From: Pseudoselenomonas ruminantium | Lineage (GTDB): Bacteria > Bacillota > Negativicutes > Selenomonadales > Selenomonadaceae | Direction of reading: 5' to 3' | Length of the DNA: 64,000 nucleotides | Assembly (NCBI GenBank): GCA_015058625.1 | Contig: SVCA01000003.1 | Span: forward strand, 124,001 to 188,000 | Shown: positions 26,741 to 35,380 of the stretch, piece after piece | Layout: the number at the start of each line of letters is the position of its first letter | How positions within the stretch are numbered: position 1 is the first letter of the stretch | The notes under the pieces: generated by a model | The model's input: the letters and a program-made list of their open reading frames with translations, nothing else | Databases searched by the model: none | Told to the model about the DNA's origin: nothing | Made by a program: the position numbers and the translations under genes

Positions 26741-26777
26741 AAAGCCCGCCCCAACAAAAGTTAGGGGCGGTGCTTTT
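26741..26777 (-). terminator. terminator of the pyrophosphatase gene
   Basis: AAAGC(C)CGCCCC and GGGGCGG(T)GCTTTT arms around an 11-nt loop, T-containing tail on the minus strand. Confidence 0.75.
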
Positions 26778-26799
26778 ATGATTAAAAATCACACGACAA

Positions 26800-28446
26800 T
26801 TATTTGCTGATGCATTTAACCGCTTCGGAAAGAGGCGGGATAATCTGCTTCTTGCGGCTCATGACGCCAGGCAGATATACATGGGTACCGCTGGCATCCT
26901 TCTTGAAGGCTTCGCCGATAAGCGTCTTGGGCGAGCCCGTGAAGAGCAGATACGTTGCTTCTTCGAGGATATCCGTGACCATGACAAGGCTCATGTCAAA
27001 GCCGTCATGGTCGCAGATTTTCTGCATGGCATCGATAAGCTGCGGTTCGAGGTCCATAACTTCCTTGGTGTCCATTACGGAAATCTGGCTGACAATGATG
27101 CGGTAGTCGCCAATCTGGAATTCCTTGAGGTCGTTCTTGGCAATTTCTGCCGGCGTCATATCGCCAATGCCGGAGCCGGCCTTGAGCATTTCCATGCCGT
27201 ATTCGTTGATATCAACACCAGCGATTTCTGCCAAACGCTGTGCCGTCTTCTTATCGTATTCCGTGCAAGTCGGGGACTTAAAGAGCACCGTATCGGAGAT
27301 GATAGCGGAAAGCAGGAGACCAGCAATGGATGCCGGGATATCGATATCCTTCTGCCAGTGCATATTAGCCACGATGGTTGCCGTGCAGCCAACCGGTTCC
27401 GCATGGGTGAAAATCGGTTCGCTGGTCTGAATACCGCCCAGACGGTGATGGTCAACGATTTCCACAATCTTGGCTTCTTCGATACCTTCTACAGCCTGAC
27501 CGCGTTCGTTATGGTCAACGAGGATGACCTGTTCGCGTTCCGGAACCATCAGGTTATCACGGCTTACAACGCCAACGAGCTTGCCGTTTTCTACCACCGG
27601 ATAGTTACGGTAGTTAGTTTCGTCCATGGTGCCCTTGATATCGGAGAGCATATCGAGCGGCTTGAAGCATACCGGATTTTCGTGCATGATGCGGCGGATG
27701 GGCACGCACTGATTAATCAGGCGAGCAACCGTGTAGGTGTCATACGGCGTAGACAGTACGAACATGCCCTTGGCTTCCGCAGCTTCGATAACATCAGCCG
27801 ATACGCGGCCGCTACCCGTAACGATGAGGCAGGAAATGCCCTGATTTACGATATCGATAAGGGTTTCGTCATGACGGTCACCAACGAGCACCACGTCATT
27901 TTCGCTGATGATGTTTTTAATCATGCTGATGGAACCAGCGGCAATGCGCACATTGCCCTTGATGAAGTCGCCTTCTTCGCCGGAAACAAGCACCTTACTG
28001 TCGGTAGCGGCGATGACATCACGATAGCGAACCCGCATATCGGCCAGGTTCTGCATGCCCAGTTCCTGAAAATAACGCTTGGCAAGGTCAGAAACCGTCA
28101 CGATACCGACCATTACGCCCTTGCTGTCCGTAACGGGCACGGAGCGCAAATCATGCTCACGCATAACCTCACCCAGACGGCGCAGGGTATCATGCTGGCG
28201 AACCACAATCTTGCTGTCCAGCATAACATCCTTTACACGGGGATACAAATCAGTCAGCAGCACCGGTTTTTCCACCTTGAAATGTTCCAATGCGTATTTG
28301 GTTTCTGCATTAACCTTGCCAGCCCGGGCCGGAACAACGTTTTCCCCCATAGCCTGCTTCAAATGCGCGTAGCCAATCGCCGAACAAATGGAATCCGTAT
28401 CCGGATTGCGATGACCAATCGTATAAATAGGTTTTGCGCTCTTCAT
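26800..28446 (-). CDS. ppaC: manganese-dependent inorganic pyrophosphatase with regulatory CBS-DRTGG-CBS insert
   Basis: Family II (DHH) pyrophosphatase hydrolysing PPi in the cytosol. 548 residues rather than the roughly 310 of the simple enzyme. The DHH motifs are split: IGHRNPDTDSICSA at the N-terminus, then a CBS domain (about 70-130), a DRTGG domain (about 130-245), a second CBS (about 245-305), then VDHNERGQA, IVDHHRLG, ISDTVLFKSPT and the C-terminal DHHA2 domain with GVMSRKKQIIP. Such inserts bind adenine nucleotides and adjust activity to energy state. Single-gene unit with its own terminator. Confidence 0.94.
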   Translation of the reverse strand: MKSAKPIYTIGHRNPDTDSICSAIGYAHLKQAMGENVVPARAGKVNAETKYALEHFKVEKPVLLTDLYPRVKDVMLDSKIVVRQHDTLRRLGEVMREHDLRSVPVTDSKGVMVGIVTVSDLAKRYFQELGMQNLADMRVRYRDVIAATDSKVLVSGEEGDFIKGNVRIAAGSISMIKNIISENDVVLVGDRHDETLIDIVNQGISCLIVTGSGRVSADVIEAAEAKGMFVLSTPYDTYTVARLINQCVPIRRIMHENPVCFKPLDMLSDIKGTMDETNYRNYPVVENGKLVGVVSRDNLMVPEREQVILVDHNERGQAVEGIEEAKIVEIVDHHRLGGIQTSEPIFTHAEPVGCTATIVANMHWQKDIDIPASIAGLLLSAIISDTVLFKSPTCTEYDKKTAQRLAEIAGVDINEYGMEMLKAGSGIGDMTPAEIAKNDLKEFQIGDYRIIVSQISVMDTKEVMDLEPQLIDAMQKICDHDGFDMSLVMVTDILEEATYLLFTGSPKTLIGEAFKKDASGTHVYLPGVMSRKKQIIPPLSEAVKCISK

Positions 28447-28462
28447 AAAGAAAAATTCCTCC

Positions 28463-28723
28463 TCATATTACAGCGGCTTTGGCCGCCTGCTTGTTATAAT
28501 TCTGTCCGCCCACCTTCATGGCCTCGCCATGCTGGGGTTCCCCTGCGGCACGCCTCTTAGCGCGCTCGTCAAATTTCTGCGGGTTCTCTTCCCGCTTTAT
28601 GGAAATTTCCGGCGGTGCGGTGATGCCGAGTTTGATTTTTCCTCCGCTGACTTTGACGATATTGACTACGATATGATCGCCAATCATGATTTCTTCATTT
28701 GCTTTCCGCGTGAGTACCAGCAA
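28463..28723 (-). CDS. csrA: carbon storage regulator CsrA
   Basis: RNA-binding post-transcriptional regulator recognising GGA motifs. The first 47 residues are classical (MLVLTRKANEEIMIGDHIVV, then GKIKLGITAPPEISIKREE). The protein is 86 residues, about 25 longer than E. coli CsrA, with a basic tail (RAKRRAAGEPQ). Start is TTG following a GGGGGAGTGG stretch. In most Firmicutes csrA sits beside fliW in a flagellar cluster; here it stands next to the pyrophosphatase gene, 16 nt upstream of it. Confidence 0.94.
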   Translation of the reverse strand: MLVLTRKANEEIMIGDHIVVNIVKVSGGKIKLGITAPPEISIKREENPQKFDERAKRRAAGEPQHGEAMKVGGQNYNKQAAKAAVI

Positions 28724-28806
28724 AATCCCACTCCCCCTTTATTCCGTTACACTCCATGATACCACAAGTAGCGGGGGGATTTCAAACGAAAATACGCTTT
28801 TAACCT

Positions 28807-28834
28807 AAAAAAAGCCCTCCCCTATGGGGAAGGC
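28807..28834 (-). terminator. terminator after ndk
   Basis: GCC(C)TCCCC and GGGGA(A)GGC around TAT, followed by T7 on the minus strand. Confidence 0.8.
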
Positions 28835-28839
28835 ATATC

Positions 28840-29277
28840 TTATTCCATTACATGGTACTCGCCATCGAGAATTTCCGTTTCATTGAAGAAAATATGAATT
28901 TCCCGCTCGGCGCTCTCCGGGCTGTCAGATGCGTGAACCGCATTGCGGCGGCCATTGGTGGCGTAGAGCTTGCGGATGGTGCCGTCAGCTGCTTCTGCCG
29001 GATTGGTCTTGCCATTGAGTTCACGAACGCGGGCAATGGCATTCTCCCCTTCCAATACCATGGCAATCAAGGGGGCAGAGGTCATAAAGCCCACCAAATC
29101 GCCATAATAAGGACGTCCGATATGTTCAGCATAGTGAATGGAAGCCAGACGCTCATCCATCTTTAAGAGCTTCATGCCGACAATGCGAAAGCCCTCCTGC
29201 TCATAGCGCTTAATGATATCGCCGCTGTAATGCAAAGCAAATGCGTCCGGCTTAATCAGAACCAAAGTTTTTTCCAT
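28840..29277 (-). CDS. ndk: nucleoside diphosphate kinase
   Basis: Balances NTP/dNTP pools by phosphate transfer through a His intermediate. 145 residues, standard length, starting MEKTLVLIKPDAFALHYSG. The active-site segment NAVHASDSPESAEREI includes the phosphorylated His; RVRELNGKTNPAEAADGTIR is also conserved. Upstream gene (gamma-carbonic anhydrase type) is on the same strand 22 nt away. Confidence 0.96.
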   Translation of the reverse strand: MEKTLVLIKPDAFALHYSGDIIKRYEQEGFRIVGMKLLKMDERLASIHYAEHIGRPYYGDLVGFMTSAPLIAMVLEGENAIARVRELNGKTNPAEAADGTIRKLYATNGRRNAVHASDSPESAEREIHIFFNETEILDGEYHVME

Positions 29278-29299
29278 TTTTGCTATATCTCCTTGCTCA

Positions 29300-29830
29300 T
29301 TATTTTGCTAATTTGTCCAGTTCTTTCTGATATTGTGCGGCAACCTTTTGATAGTTTTCGGAGGAAACCCGCAGCGCTTCGATTTCATCTTCGCGGAGGG
29401 CACGGATAATCTGGGCAGGATTGCCGTAAACCAGGCAATTGTCGGGAATCTTCTTGTGCTGGGTCAGCTGGGTGCCGGCACCGATAACCACATTATCGCC
29501 AATTTCCGTATGCCCCAAGATAATCGAGCCCATGCCAATCAGGCAGTTGCTGCCGATTTTTCTGGCATGCACCACCGCATTATGACCGATGATGACATTA
29601 TCCCCAATCTCCGTGGGTTCATCAAACATCACATGCAGGGTGCTGTTATCCTGAATATCGCAATTTTTGCCAATGGTCAGCTTCTGAAAATCGCCGCGCA
29701 CCACGGTATTAAACCACAATCTGGTGCCTTCGCCGATTTCCACATCGCCGACTACCGTAGCGGAAGGAGTCATGAATACATCTTTGCCAATGGCAGGTGT
29801 TTTTTCATTGTAGGAAAGGATAGTGCTCAT
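29300..29830 (-). CDS. gamma-carbonic anhydrase family protein (left-handed beta-helix)
   Basis: 176 residues of hexapeptide repeats (VVGDVEIGEGTRLWFNTVVR, IGDNVVIGAGTQL) followed by a C-terminal helix. Residues matching the Zn ligands of Cam-type enzymes occur in NSTLHVMF and in IIGHNAVVHARKIG (two His five residues apart). Trimeric enzyme expected. Many such homologues lack proven carbonic anhydrase activity, so the reaction is inferred. ATG at 29830 has AGGAGG at good spacing. Confidence 0.88.
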   Translation of the reverse strand: MSTILSYNEKTPAIGKDVFMTPSATVVGDVEIGEGTRLWFNTVVRGDFQKLTIGKNCDIQDNSTLHVMFDEPTEIGDNVIIGHNAVVHARKIGSNCLIGMGSIILGHTEIGDNVVIGAGTQLTQHKKIPDNCLVYGNPAQIIRALREDEIEALRVSSENYQKVAAQYQKELDKLAK

Positions 29831-29922
29831 AAGTATCGCCTCCTGGTTTACTTGGGAAAACTATTGTTTCCTCTCTATTATAACGATTTTGGCGAAATTT
29901 AGCAATATTAGCGATAATTTAC

Positions 29923-30492
29923 TCAGGAAAGGGCGATAAAATTCTGCAGCAGGGTTCTGCCCTCCGGCGTCATAATCGATTCGGGATGGAACTGCACACC
30001 GTAGATGGGATAATCCCGATGCTGTACCGCCATAACCTCACCATCAGCGGTCTGTGCCGTAACCTCCAGACATTCCGGCAGGGTATCTGCCTCTGCCGCT
30101 AAGGAGTGATAGCGGGCCACGAGCATATTCGATGAGCAGTGCTGAAAAAGCGGACAGTCTTCGCGGAACTGAATGGCCGACTGTTTGCCGTGCATGAGTT
30201 CCTTGGCATAGGTCACCACACCGCCAAATGCAGCGCAGATGGCCTGATGACCCAGGCATACGCCCAGGGTCGGAATCTTTTTGCCCAAAACGGACGCAAT
30301 CTCCATGATATTGCCTGCATCCTCGGGCCTGCCCGGCCCCGGTGACAGGATAATGCGACCAGGCTGCAGGGCTTCAATCTCGGCCACCGTCATTTCATCA
30401 TTGCGGATGACGCGGATATCCGGCTCAATGCTGCCGATAAGCTGATACAAATTGTAGGAAAAGCTGTCGTAATTATCCACCAGCAAAATCAT
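29923..30492 (-). CDS. trpG: anthranilate synthase component II (glutamine amidotransferase)
   Basis: Supplies ammonia from glutamine to TrpE. 189 residues with the class I amidotransferase triad: Cys in TLGVCLGHQAICAAFGG, His and Glu in YGVQFHPESIMTPEG; also LVDNYDSFSYNL and LSPGPGRPEDAG. It overlaps trpE by 4 nt. In Firmicutes this subunit is often shared with folate synthesis (pabA), which cannot be excluded. Confidence 0.92.
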   Translation of the reverse strand: MILLVDNYDSFSYNLYQLIGSIEPDIRVIRNDEMTVAEIEALQPGRIILSPGPGRPEDAGNIMEIASVLGKKIPTLGVCLGHQAICAAFGGVVTYAKELMHGKQSAIQFREDCPLFQHCSSNMLVARYHSLAAEADTLPECLEVTAQTADGEVMAVQHRDYPIYGVQFHPESIMTPEGRTLLQNFIALS

Positions 30493-31949
30493 AAGTCATC
30501 ATCCTCCGCATATTCCAGGGAGCGCACCACGGCCTTGGCCTTGTTGATACATTCCTGATATTCCTTCTCGGGATTGGAGTCCGCCACGATACCGGCACCA
30601 CTGCGCACAAAGACCTGACCGTTCTTCTTGTAGGCAATGCGGATGGCAATGCAAGTATCCATATTGCCGGTAAAGTCGATATAGCCGATAGCCCCGCCAT
30701 AAATGCCCCGCTTGTTGCCCTCCAGTTCTCCAATCAACTGACAGGCGCGGATTTTCGGTGCCCCGGACAGTGTACCTGCGGGCAGTACCGCGGCAATGGC
30801 ATCCAGCGCATCTTTATCGGCACGGATTTTTCCCCGCACCGTGGAGCCAATATGCATCACATGGGAAAAACGCTCAATGGAATGCAGCTTTTCCACCTCC
30901 ACGGAACCGAACTCACTGATTTTGCCCAAATCGTTGCGACCCAAATCCACCAGCATATTGTGTTCGGCCAGTTCCTTTTCGTCCGCCAGCAGTTCCTGCT
31001 CCAAGGACCTGTCCTCCGCCGCTGTCCTGCCGCGGGGACGGGTACCGGCCAATGGAAAGGTATGGAGAATGCCATCCTCCAATTTCACCAGCGTTTCCGG
31101 CGAAGCTCCGGCCACTTCCACATCCAGCCCCGAGAAATAGAACATATAGGGTGACGGATTGATGGTGCGCAGAACGCGATAGGTATTTAAGAGACTGCCC
31201 TGAAAGGGTGCTGACAAACGGTTGGACAGCACAATCTGGAAGATGTCCCCCTCGTGGATATGGTGCTTGGCCTTCTCCACCATGGCGCAAAATTCGTCCT
31301 TCGCAAACAGGGGAGCGACTTCTCCCAGCAGTTTACCGTCCTCATCCACCTTCTTTTCGCCGGTGCGCAAAAGTTTCACCATGCGGCTAAGCTCTGCAGT
31401 GGCTTTTTGATAACCAGCCTCACCATCGGCCAGCTTCATGTTCACCATCAGCACGATTTTTTGCCGCACATGGTCAAAAGCAATGACCTTGTCAAAGAGC
31501 ATGAGGTCAACATCCCGGAAGTTTTCCGTGTCCTCGACTTCCACTTTGGCCTTCGGCTCGCTGTAACCGATAAAGTCATAGGCAAAATAGCCCACGAGCC
31601 CGCCGGTAAAGGGTGGCAGCCCTGCAAAACGTGGACTGCGGTAACTAGACAAAACCTTACGGATTTCCACAGCAGGGTCAGCCCCCGTAACAGTTCGCCC
31701 GCCTGCCTTAAACTCCCCATTAAGACAGGTGATTTCCATGCGGGGCTCAAAGCCCAGGAAGGTATAACGCCCCCACTTGTCGCTGGCCTGAGCTGACTCC
31801 AGCAGATAGCAGTGCTCGCTGGTGTTCTTTAATATCCGCAGAGCCTCCATAGGCGTGATGAAATCCGCCAGTATCTCGCAGCTTACCGGTGCAATGTCAA
31901 ATTGACCGGTCAAATTCTCGATGTCCGTATATTCAGGAAAAAACTTCAC
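30489..31949 (-). CDS. trpE: anthranilate synthase component I
   Basis: Converts chorismate to anthranilate with TrpG. About 486 residues. The N-terminal YLLESAQASDKWGRYTFLG block corresponds to the tryptophan-binding feedback site. The catalytic region has PLAGTRPRG, where PabB enzymes carry Lys (PIKGT), so TrpE is favoured over PabB. Further motifs: LVDLGRNDLGKIS and LPAGTLSGAPKIRA. GTG at 31949 is 8 nt from AAAGGAGG; an in-frame ATG 15 codons upstream lies inside a hairpin. No other trp genes are in the window. Confidence 0.93.
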   Translation of the reverse strand: MKFFPEYTDIENLTGQFDIAPVSCEILADFITPMEALRILKNTSEHCYLLESAQASDKWGRYTFLGFEPRMEITCLNGEFKAGGRTVTGADPAVEIRKVLSSYRSPRFAGLPPFTGGLVGYFAYDFIGYSEPKAKVEVEDTENFRDVDLMLFDKVIAFDHVRQKIVLMVNMKLADGEAGYQKATAELSRMVKLLRTGEKKVDEDGKLLGEVAPLFAKDEFCAMVEKAKHHIHEGDIFQIVLSNRLSAPFQGSLLNTYRVLRTINPSPYMFYFSGLDVEVAGASPETLVKLEDGILHTFPLAGTRPRGRTAAEDRSLEQELLADEKELAEHNMLVDLGRNDLGKISEFGSVEVEKLHSIERFSHVMHIGSTVRGKIRADKDALDAIAAVLPAGTLSGAPKIRACQLIGELEGNKRGIYGGAIGYIDFTGNMDTCIAIRIAYKKNGQVFVRSGAGIVADSNPEKEYQECINKAKAVVRSLEYAEDDDL

Positions 31950-31953
31950 ACAA

Positions 31954-32006
31954 AAAGCCTCCTTTGCTAACACTCTTATACAAGAAGTTACCATTTCAGA
32001 GGCTTT
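31954..32006 (-). promoter_or_regulatory. trpE leader hairpin occluding the ribosome site
   Basis: On the minus strand AAAGCCTC (plus 31999-32006) can pair with GAGGCTTT (plus 31954-31961), which contains most of the trpE Shine-Dalgarno AAAGGAGG and runs into T5. The fold could act as translational block or attenuator. The loop carries no Trp-codon-rich leader peptide. Confidence 0.4.
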
Positions 32007-32044
32007 ATGTCAAGAAATATACACTCTATTGTAAAGTTTTGTCC

Positions 32045-32263
32045 TTAGAAGAAAATCTCGCAGTCATCTTCAACTTTTTTGCAGTTGGCCAGCACATTTT
32101 CCATTACCTCGCTGACTTCTGCGCCATCTTCAAACTCCACCTTCATCTTGAGGGCCATGAAGTTTACCGTGGCATCTGCTACACCCGGGGTATTCTTAGC
32201 GGCTTCTTCCATCAGGTTAGCGCAGTTGGCACAGTCCACTTCGATTTTATAGGTTTTCTTCAT
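32045..32263 (-). CDS. stand-alone heavy-metal-associated (HMA) domain protein
   Basis: 72 residues, one ferredoxin-like HMA domain with the metal motif DCANCANLMEEAA. The DCxxC form, rather than MxCxxC, is typical of the N-terminal domain of Zn/Cd/Pb ATPases (ZntA), and the C-terminus adds a Cys-acidic tail (CKKVEDDCEIFF). The Zn/Cd ATPase at 33432-35318 lacks such a domain, and both genes carry the same SmtB-type operator, so this protein probably works as its detached metal-donor domain. Confidence 0.87.
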   Translation of the reverse strand: MKKTYKIEVDCANCANLMEEAAKNTPGVADATVNFMALKMKVEFEDGAEVSEVMENVLANCKKVEDDCEIFF

Positions 32264-32285
32264 AAATCAATCCCTCTTTCTTTAT

Positions 32286-32343
32286 ATATGAGTATGTGTT
32301 CATTTGTTAGTTTTATTATACCCTGCATTTCATAAACTGGCAA
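32286..32343 (-). promoter_or_regulatory. HMA gene promoter with SmtB/ArsR-type operator
   Basis: Minus-strand TTGCCA (plus 32338-32343), 17 nt, TATAAT (plus 32315-32320), then 6 nt on an operator at 32286-32308 containing TGAACACATACTCA. 20 of 23 positions match the operator in front of the Zn/Cd ATPase. Confidence 0.65.
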
Positions 32344-32367
32344 GAGTTTTGTCATTTTTTCGCGCTT

Positions 32368-32421
32368 TAGTCAACTTTAATCGTATTTATTGTTGACAAA
32401 ACTTTTACTTATGGTTATCTT
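32368..32421 (+). promoter_or_regulatory. bioB promoter with BirA-like operator
   Basis: TTGACA (32393-32398), 17 nt, TATCTT (32416-32421). The dyad TAGTCAAC-N16-GTTGACAA (32368-32399) overlaps the -35 and matches the arrangement at bioY, consistent with repression by biotinoyl-BirA. Confidence 0.6.
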
Positions 32422-32465
32422 TATTTTAGTAAGCAGTTAACATGAAATGAAGGAGTTTTGATAAT

Positions 32466-33431
32466 ATGACCAGCAAAATTCATGCCCTAGCCGACAAAAT
32501 CATGGCAGGTTTCCGCCTGCAGCGGGGAGACGACTTCTCTCTGCTCTTTGACACGCCCTTAGAGGAACTTTCCGCCGAAGCCGGACGGCTGCAAAAGCAT
32601 TTCTGCGGCCAGCATGTTGACCTCTGCACCATCATCAACGGACGCAGCGGGCGGTGCAGCGAGAACTGCAAATACTGCGCGCAGGCCGCCTGCCATCATA
32701 CAGGCATTGACGAGTATCCCTTCCTGCCGCAGGAAGAAATTATCGCCAACGCCCGGGCCAATCAGGAAGCCGGCGTCAACCGCTTTGCCATCGTCACCTC
32801 CGGACGGGCACTGGGCGGCGCAGAATTTGACCAGGCCATTGCCGCCTATGAAAAGATGCGGGACACCCTGACCATCGACCTCTGCGCTTCTCATGGTATC
32901 ATCAGCCGAGAGCAGTTCCGCCGTCTGCGGGCCGCAGGCGTCACGAGCTACCATCATAATATCGAAACCTCCCGCCGCTTTTTCCCACAAATCTGCACGA
33001 GTCATACCTACGAGGACAGAATCAAGACCATCAAAATTGCCCAGGAAGAAGGCCTCTGCGTCTGCTCCGGCGGCATTATCGGCATGGGCGAAACCTGGGA
33101 GGACCGTCTGGATATGGCCATAAGTTTGGCGGAGCTTCATATCACCTCCATCCCCATCAACGCCCTGATGCCCATAAAAGGAACGGGGCTGGAAAACCAG
33201 CCCCGCCTTACGCCAGAGGAAATTATGCGTACCATTGCCATCTTCCGCTTCATCAATCCCGAAGCCAATATCCGTCTGGCCGCCGGACGAAAACTCTTGC
33301 CGGAAAACGGCGCCGCAGCCTTCACACAGGGAGCCTCTGCCTCCATCACCGGCAATATGCTGACGACTTCTGGCACCACCATCCAAGAAGATTTGGCCAT
33401 GCTGGAAAGATTGGGGCTCAGCAATGCCTGA
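32466..33431 (+). CDS. bioB: biotin synthase (radical SAM)
   Basis: Inserts sulfur into dethiobiotin. 321 residues: radical SAM cluster motif CSENCKYCAQAACHH, the YHHNIETS segment, CSGGIIGMGETWEDR and the C-terminal ASASITGNMLTTSGTT, containing residues around the auxiliary cluster. ATG at 32466 follows GAAGGAG. No bioA, bioD or bioF nearby. The stop codon directly abuts the stop of the convergent ATPase gene with no spacer. Confidence 0.96.
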   Translation: MTSKIHALADKIMAGFRLQRGDDFSLLFDTPLEELSAEAGRLQKHFCGQHVDLCTIINGRSGRCSENCKYCAQAACHHTGIDEYPFLPQEEIIANARANQEAGVNRFAIVTSGRALGGAEFDQAIAAYEKMRDTLTIDLCASHGIISREQFRRLRAAGVTSYHHNIETSRRFFPQICTSHTYEDRIKTIKIAQEEGLCVCSGGIIGMGETWEDRLDMAISLAELHITSIPINALMPIKGTGLENQPRLTPEEIMRTIAIFRFINPEANIRLAAGRKLLPENGAAAFTQGASASITGNMLTTSGTTIQEDLAMLERLGLSNA

Positions 33432-35318
33432 TTAGCGGGACACGAACATAGCCCGCACGGCATTGAGCACCGCCAGCACCATTACGCCCACATCGGCGAA
33501 GATGGCCGCCCACATATTGGCAAAGCCCAAGGCACCGCCAATCATCACGAGCACCTTGATACCAATGGAAAAATAGATGTTCTGTTTTACAATCCGCAAG
33601 GTCTTACGGGCAACGCGCTGGGCAATGGAAATCTTCAACGGGTCATCATCCATGAGCACGATATCAGCTGCTTCAATGGCAGCATCAGAGCCCATAGCGC
33701 CCATGGCAATGCCCACATCAGCCCGCGAGAGCACAGGGGCATCATTGATGCCATCTCCCACAAAGGCTAGTTTGCCGGTCTTTTGCGCGGCCAGCAATTC
33801 TTCTACCTTGGCTACCTTATCCTGCGGCAACAGCTGGCTGTAAACCGTATCCAACTGCAAATCCGCGGCTACTTTGTCCGCAACTTTCATGGCATCCCCG
33901 GTGAGCATCACCGTCTGGCGGATGCCATTTTTCTTTAAGACCGTGATGGCTTCCTTGGCATGTTCCTTCAGCACGTCGGCAATAATGATATGACCGGCGT
34001 ACTCACCGTCCAGCGCCACATGAATGGTCGTCCCCGGCAAATCATGGCTGCATTCATGCCACGAGGCACCGATAGTTTCCATAAGTTTTTCATTGCCCAC
34101 ATGAACCTGACGGTCATTGACCATAGCGCGGATACCCTGACCGGGAATCTCATCCACCTGCTCCACACTGCAGCCATCGGCTTCATGGCCGAAAGCCGCC
34201 CGCAGGGATTCTGCAATGGGATGGGTGGAATAACGCTCCACATGAGCCGCCAAATGCAGCAGCTGGTCCGCGTCTAATTTATCCGTATGGATGGCGCTGA
34301 CCTCAAAGACACCTTTGGTCAGTGTACCAGTCTTATCAAAGACCACCGTATCCACTTCGGCCAAGGTTTCGAGGTAATTCGAGCCCTTCACGAGGACCCC
34401 CTGACGGCTGGCACCGCCAATGCCCGCAAAGAAAGACAGCGGAATGCTGACCACCAAAGCACAGGGGCAGCTGATAACGAGGAAAACCAACGCGCGGTAC
34501 ACCCAGGTGCCCCATTCAGGAGTCAACCCCATAAAGAGCAGGCGCACCAGCGGCGGCAGTAAGGCCAATGCCACCGCCGCATAGACCACAATCGGCGTAT
34601 AGACACGAGCGAATTTGGCGATAAAGTTTTCTGACTTGGACTTGCGGGAGCTGGCATCTTCCACCATCTCCAAAATCTTCGATGCCGTTGACTCGTCAAA
34701 TTCCTTAGTCGTTTTGATTTTCAAAAGGCCGTTGATGTTGATACAGCCCGAAAGCACTTCGTCCCCTGCCTTGATGTCCCGCGGCAGGGATTCCCCGGTA
34801 AGTGCCACTGTGTTCAGACTGGACACACCTTCCACCACTACGCCGTCGAGGGGAATTTTCTCACCGGGCTTCACCACGATGATTGCACCGATTTCCACTT
34901 CGTCGGGGTCAACTCTTTCAAGCTGACCATCTTCCCCTTCCAGATTGGCATAGTCGGGACGAATATCCATCAGCGCGCTGATGTCCCGGCGGCTGCGGCC
35001 GACTGCATAGGACTGGAACCACTCTCCGACCTGATAAAAGAGCATGACGGCGATGGCCTCGGTATAATCTCCATCCTCATAGATAGCCAGCGCCATGGCG
35101 CCGATGGTAGCAATGGCCATCAATAGACATTCGTCAAAGGCCTTGCGGTTTTTGATGCCCTTGCCCGCCTTCAGCAGAATGTCATAGCCCACAATCAGAT
35201 ACGGAAGCAGATAGGCCACAAAGCGCGGACCTCCCGTCAGCGGCGCATAAGCCAACACCACCAACAACACCGCTGCTACAATAATGCGCAGGAGATTTTT
35301 CTTCTGTTTCTTGTTCAT
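33432..35318 (-). CDS. Zn(II)/Cd(II)/Pb(II)-exporting P1B-type ATPase without N-terminal HMA domain
   Basis: Exports toxic divalent metal across the inner membrane. About 628 residues: eight membrane helices, actuator loop with LTGESLPRD, ion motif ISCPCALVVSIPLS (CPC, Zn/Cd-type ATPase), phosphorylation site VVFDKTGTLTKG, nucleotide domain with HPIAESL, hinge VGDGINDAPVLSRADVGIAMG, and a last helix with the Asp of FADVGVMVLAVLNA as in ZntA. The usual metal-binding N-terminal domain is missing; a separate HMA protein is encoded at 32045-32263. ATG at 35318 is 6 nt from GGGGAGG. Confidence 0.92.
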   Translation of the reverse strand: MNKKQKKNLLRIIVAAVLLVVLAYAPLTGGPRFVAYLLPYLIVGYDILLKAGKGIKNRKAFDECLLMAIATIGAMALAIYEDGDYTEAIAVMLFYQVGEWFQSYAVGRSRRDISALMDIRPDYANLEGEDGQLERVDPDEVEIGAIIVVKPGEKIPLDGVVVEGVSSLNTVALTGESLPRDIKAGDEVLSGCININGLLKIKTTKEFDESTASKILEMVEDASSRKSKSENFIAKFARVYTPIVVYAAVALALLPPLVRLLFMGLTPEWGTWVYRALVFLVISCPCALVVSIPLSFFAGIGGASRQGVLVKGSNYLETLAEVDTVVFDKTGTLTKGVFEVSAIHTDKLDADQLLHLAAHVERYSTHPIAESLRAAFGHEADGCSVEQVDEIPGQGIRAMVNDRQVHVGNEKLMETIGASWHECSHDLPGTTIHVALDGEYAGHIIIADVLKEHAKEAITVLKKNGIRQTVMLTGDAMKVADKVAADLQLDTVYSQLLPQDKVAKVEELLAAQKTGKLAFVGDGINDAPVLSRADVGIAMGAMGSDAAIEAADIVLMDDDPLKISIAQRVARKTLRIVKQNIYFSIGIKVLVMIGGALGFANMWAAIFADVGVMVLAVLNAVRAMFVSR

Positions 35319-35333
35319 AAAGCGCCTCCCCGC

Positions 35334-35370
35334 TGACAAGTCAAATTTGACTTGTCAATCTGACCTGTCA
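35334..35370. repeat. three tandem TGACNNGTCA units upstream of the Zn/Cd ATPase
   Basis: TGACAAGTCA (35334-35343), TGACTTGTCA (35348-35357) and TGACCTGTCA (35361-35370), spaced 14 and 13 nt, in the leader between operator and start codon. Same unit as in the terminators at 13262 and 35451 and the cluster at 60189. Confidence 0.6.
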
Positions 35371-35380
35371 ATTTGATAAC

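Noticed and set aside
31889..32335. 148-codon plus-strand open frame over the trpE leader and HMA gene
   Set aside because: Runs antisense to the HMA protein and the trpE start and through the SmtB-type operator; no family resemblance.
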